A DNA stretch of 64,000 bases from Martinezella lusitana (GTDB lineage: Bacteria; Pseudomonadota; Alphaproteobacteria; Rhizobiales; Rhizobiaceae): contig NZ_JAFEVL010000010.1 of the NCBI RefSeq assembly GCF_016901135.1, positions 248,001 to 312,000 on the forward strand, given 5' to 3'. A program made the position numbers and the translations under genes. How positions within the stretch are numbered: position 1 is the first letter of the stretch; the number at the start of each line of letters is the position of its first letter. This document shows positions 62,122 through 64,000 of this stretch, piece by piece. Below the pieces are notes generated by a model. That model was not told where the DNA came from and did not search any database. It was given only the letters and a program-made list of their open reading frames with translations.

Positions 62122-63681
62122 TCAGAAGCTGGCGACTTTTGCGATGGCGCGCTTCTCCCGCCGCCGCTGCACAGACGAAGGGATGTTCATTGCCTCGCGG
62201 TATTTTGCAACCGTACGGCGAGCCAACTCGATGCCGCCCTTCTTCAGCGTATCGACGATATCATCATCGGACAGAACCGCCTCGGAGCTCTCACTCGAGA
62301 TCAGCAGGCGGATTTTGTGACGCACCGCTTCGGCGGAATGGCTATCGCCGCCTTCGACGGCGCTGATCGAAACCGTGAAGAAATATTTGAGCTCGAACAG
62401 TCCGCGTGGCGTCAGAATGTATTTGTTCGAGGTCACGCGGCTGACAGTCGATTCATGCATCTTGATGGCGTCTGCCACGGTTTTCAGATTGAGCGGCCGC
62501 AGATGGTCGACGCCGTGCACCAGGAAAGCGTCCTGCTGCCGCACGATTTCGCTCGCCACCTTCATGATCGTCTTGGCACGCTGGTCCAGGCTGCGGGTCA
62601 GCCAATTGGCATTCTGCAGGCATTCCGACAGAAAGGCGTGGTCCTGGCTGGTTTTGGAGACGCAGGCAAAATAGGATTGGCTCACCAGCACGCGCGGAAG
62701 CGTATCGGGGTTGAGCTCCACCAGCCAGCTGCCGTCTGCGGCTGGGCGCACCACGATATCGGGCATGATCGCCTCGGATATGCCGGTCTCGAAGCAGCTG
62801 CCGGGTTTCGGGTTGAGCTGGCGGATCTCCGTCATCATGTCGAGCAGGTCTTCCTCGTCGACACCGCAGAGCCGCTTCAGCGTTGCAAAGTCGCGTCGGG
62901 CGAGAAGCTCGAGATTCTGGATCAGCCGCTCCATGGCCGGATCGAAGCGATCCCTCTGCCGAAGCTGGATCGCCAGACATTCGCTGAGAGAGCGGGCGAA
63001 GACCCCCGGGGGGTCCAGCTGCTGCAGGATATCCAGCACGCGCTCCACATCCTGAGGGGCGGCGCCGAGACGCTCCGACGTTTCCTTCGGGTCGGCATGC
63101 AGATAACCGGCATCGTCGAGCTGGTCGACAAGGTACTGCGCGATCAGCCGGTCGCCCACGGCCGGAAGCGAAAAGGGGATTTGTTCGTTCAGATGATCGC
63201 GCAGCGACACCTGGCCGGCGACGAAATCGTCAAGATCGTAGCTCTCGCCAGCTTCGCTGCCGGGCATGGATTTCCATTGGCTCAGCAGTTCCGGCACGTC
63301 GGCGCGCTGTGGACTTCCGTCGTCGGGAAAGACGTTGCTGAAATTGGTGTCGAGCTCGTTGTTCAGCCGGTCCGCATTGCCGGTATTGTCGCTCTCGTAC
63401 CAGTCGCTCGCCAGATCACCGGGGTTGCGGTCGAAATCATCGTCGCCGTGGGTTTCCTCCACGGTTTCGAAGCGCTCGTCCTTGGTCTCGCGATCGCCAT
63501 TGCTGCCTATATCCTCGTCATTTGACGCAAATTCAAGCAGCGGATTCTTCTCGACTTCCTGCGCGATAAACTGAGTCAGTTCAAGATGGGTCATCTGCAG
63601 CAACTGGATGGATTGCATCAGTTGCGGTGTCATCACCAGGCTTTGGCTTTGGCGCAGGAAAAGATTGGCCGATAGTGCCAT
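62122..63681 (-). CDS. rpoN: RNA polymerase sigma-54 factor
   Basis: 519 aa. The glutamine-rich region I is NLFLRQSQSLVMTPQLMQSI then QLLQMTHLELTQFIAQEVEK. An acidic region II (about 50-125) follows, then core-binding and HTH parts (ADAIKMHESTVSRVTSNKYI). The C-terminal RpoN box ARRTVAKYREAMNIPS lies at about residues 487-502. It directs nitrogen-fixation, dicarboxylate transport and other -24/-12 promoters. Its neighbours are lptB upstream and hpf-ptsN downstream, the classic order. Confidence 0.97.
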   Translation of the reverse strand: MALSANLFLRQSQSLVMTPQLMQSIQLLQMTHLELTQFIAQEVEKNPLLEFASNDEDIGSNGDRETKDERFETVEETHGDDDFDRNPGDLASDWYESDNTGNADRLNNELDTNFSNVFPDDGSPQRADVPELLSQWKSMPGSEAGESYDLDDFVAGQVSLRDHLNEQIPFSLPAVGDRLIAQYLVDQLDDAGYLHADPKETSERLGAAPQDVERVLDILQQLDPPGVFARSLSECLAIQLRQRDRFDPAMERLIQNLELLARRDFATLKRLCGVDEEDLLDMMTEIRQLNPKPGSCFETGISEAIMPDIVVRPAADGSWLVELNPDTLPRVLVSQSYFACVSKTSQDHAFLSECLQNANWLTRSLDQRAKTIMKVASEIVRQQDAFLVHGVDHLRPLNLKTVADAIKMHESTVSRVTSNKYILTPRGLFELKYFFTVSISAVEGGDSHSAEAVRHKIRLLISSESSEAVLSDDDIVDTLKKGGIELARRTVAKYREAMNIPSSVQRRREKRAIAKVASF

Positions 63682-63864
63682 GGCGGACGCGGGACTCCCC
63701 TTGATCTCCTCGGGAATTCGCGTTTTCCGTTAATAAAATCTTCGCGAAATCCCAACTGGCCCAAAAATTGCTTTTTTATTGGATTTGGTCAAGTGGAACT
63801 GTGAAGCGAAGGTAAATTTCCGGAGCGCGCCAGCTTCCAATAATATTGACGTGCACTCCGGTTG

Positions 63865-63891
63865 AATTTCAGCCTGTCAAAGGCTGAAATT
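63865..63891 (-). repeat. Inverted repeat across the lptB stop codon
   Basis: AATTTCAGCC (63865-63874) and GGCTGAAATT (63882-63891) are perfect complements around TGTCAAA, which contains the lptB stop (63877-63879). No strong T tract follows, so attenuation or 3'-end protection is as likely as termination. Confidence 0.5.
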
Positions 63892-64000
63892 GTCGCCGAG
63901 ATACAGCTTTCGTACTTCCGGATTGCTGACGATGTCGTTCGCCCTGCCATGGGTCAGGACTTCACCTGCATGGATGATATAGGCGCGATCGATCAGGCCG
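63877..64000 (-). CDS. lptB: LPS export ABC transporter ATP-binding protein LptB, C-terminal end
   Basis: The frame is open from the right edge and stops at 63877, giving about 40 C-terminal residues: LIDRAYIIHAGEVLTHGRAN then DIVSNPEVRKLYLGDNFSL. The ILHxGxVLxxG-type and EVRKxYLGDxF endings are diagnostic of LptB. LptB powers lipopolysaccharide transport with LptFG. rpoN follows with a 195-bp spacer, the usual lptB-rpoN order. The rest lies outside the window. Confidence 0.93.
   Translation of the reverse strand, partial: GLIDRAYIIHAGEVLTHGRANDIVSNPEVRKLYLGDNFSL

Overview
The window looks like a chromosomal segment of a Rhizobium-type alphaproteobacterium (Rhizobiaceae). Coding is dense and GC-rich. 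Lineage markers include the phospholipid N-methyltransferase PmtA, the lptB-rpoN-hpf-ptsN block, a DnaA with a rhizobial-type P-loop, dnaN about 46 kb away from dnaA, a mosaic palindrome of the Rhizobium intergenic (RIME) kind at 47957-48061, and paired GC-rich palindromes at 54881-55029. I found no tRNA, rRNA, CRISPR, transposase or phage gene.

Layout. 1-5.4 kb: end of uppP, a new 54-aa secreted or anchored peptide, an NDUFA9-like reductase, a DUF1330 protein, pyrF, an odd histidine phosphatase, pmtA and dnaN. 5.6-11.3 kb: rsmI-yraN, an exo/endonuclease-phosphatase-like gene, a cupin, gshB and comM. 11.4-17.8 kb: cysK, two LysE exporters, a cysteine hydrolase, a secreted histidine phosphatase, NIPSNAP, an EamA exporter with a divergent Lrp regulator, and a GNAT gene. 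17.8-23.5 kb: dut, prfC, an XRE/NTF2 pair, then a periplasmic metal-binding protein next to TrmO and a Mop protein, which suggests molybdate or tungstate. 23.5-31.7 kb: betC with its LysR regulator, otsBA, a tiny ORF with its own terminator, a class II amidotransferase, coaBC and a secreted NTF2-like protein. 31.8-37.9 kb: an SDR with a LysR gene, a LysR/MFS pair, a VOC protein, a spermidine-synthase-like protein, and a small lower-GC islet with a DUF2185/Imm33-like protein.

The most interesting region is 37.9-45.3 kb, a compact six-gene minus-strand operon. It encodes a histidine-ammonia-lyase homologue that lacks the MIO-forming Ala-Ser-Gly, a cyclic amidohydrolase with an altered metal motif, an M20-type carbamoyl hydrolase, a DUF917 protein, a TfoX-N protein and a divergent urocanase. 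The parts match the steps ergothioneine -> thiourocanate -> thiohydantoin propionate -> hydantoin propionate -> N-carbamoyl-glutamate -> glutamate. I therefore propose an ergothioneine (or related thio/N-methyl-histidine) catabolic operon rather than a hut operon.

45.5-64 kb is mostly housekeeping: ubiB-ubiE, mutM, an enoyl-CoA hydratase, rpsT, an 820-bp leader region, dnaA, a GcvA-like LysR gene facing an EamA transporter, the rph-VOC-rdgB-hemW operon, hrcA, a GFA protein, grpE, ptsN, hpf, rpoN and the 3' end of lptB.
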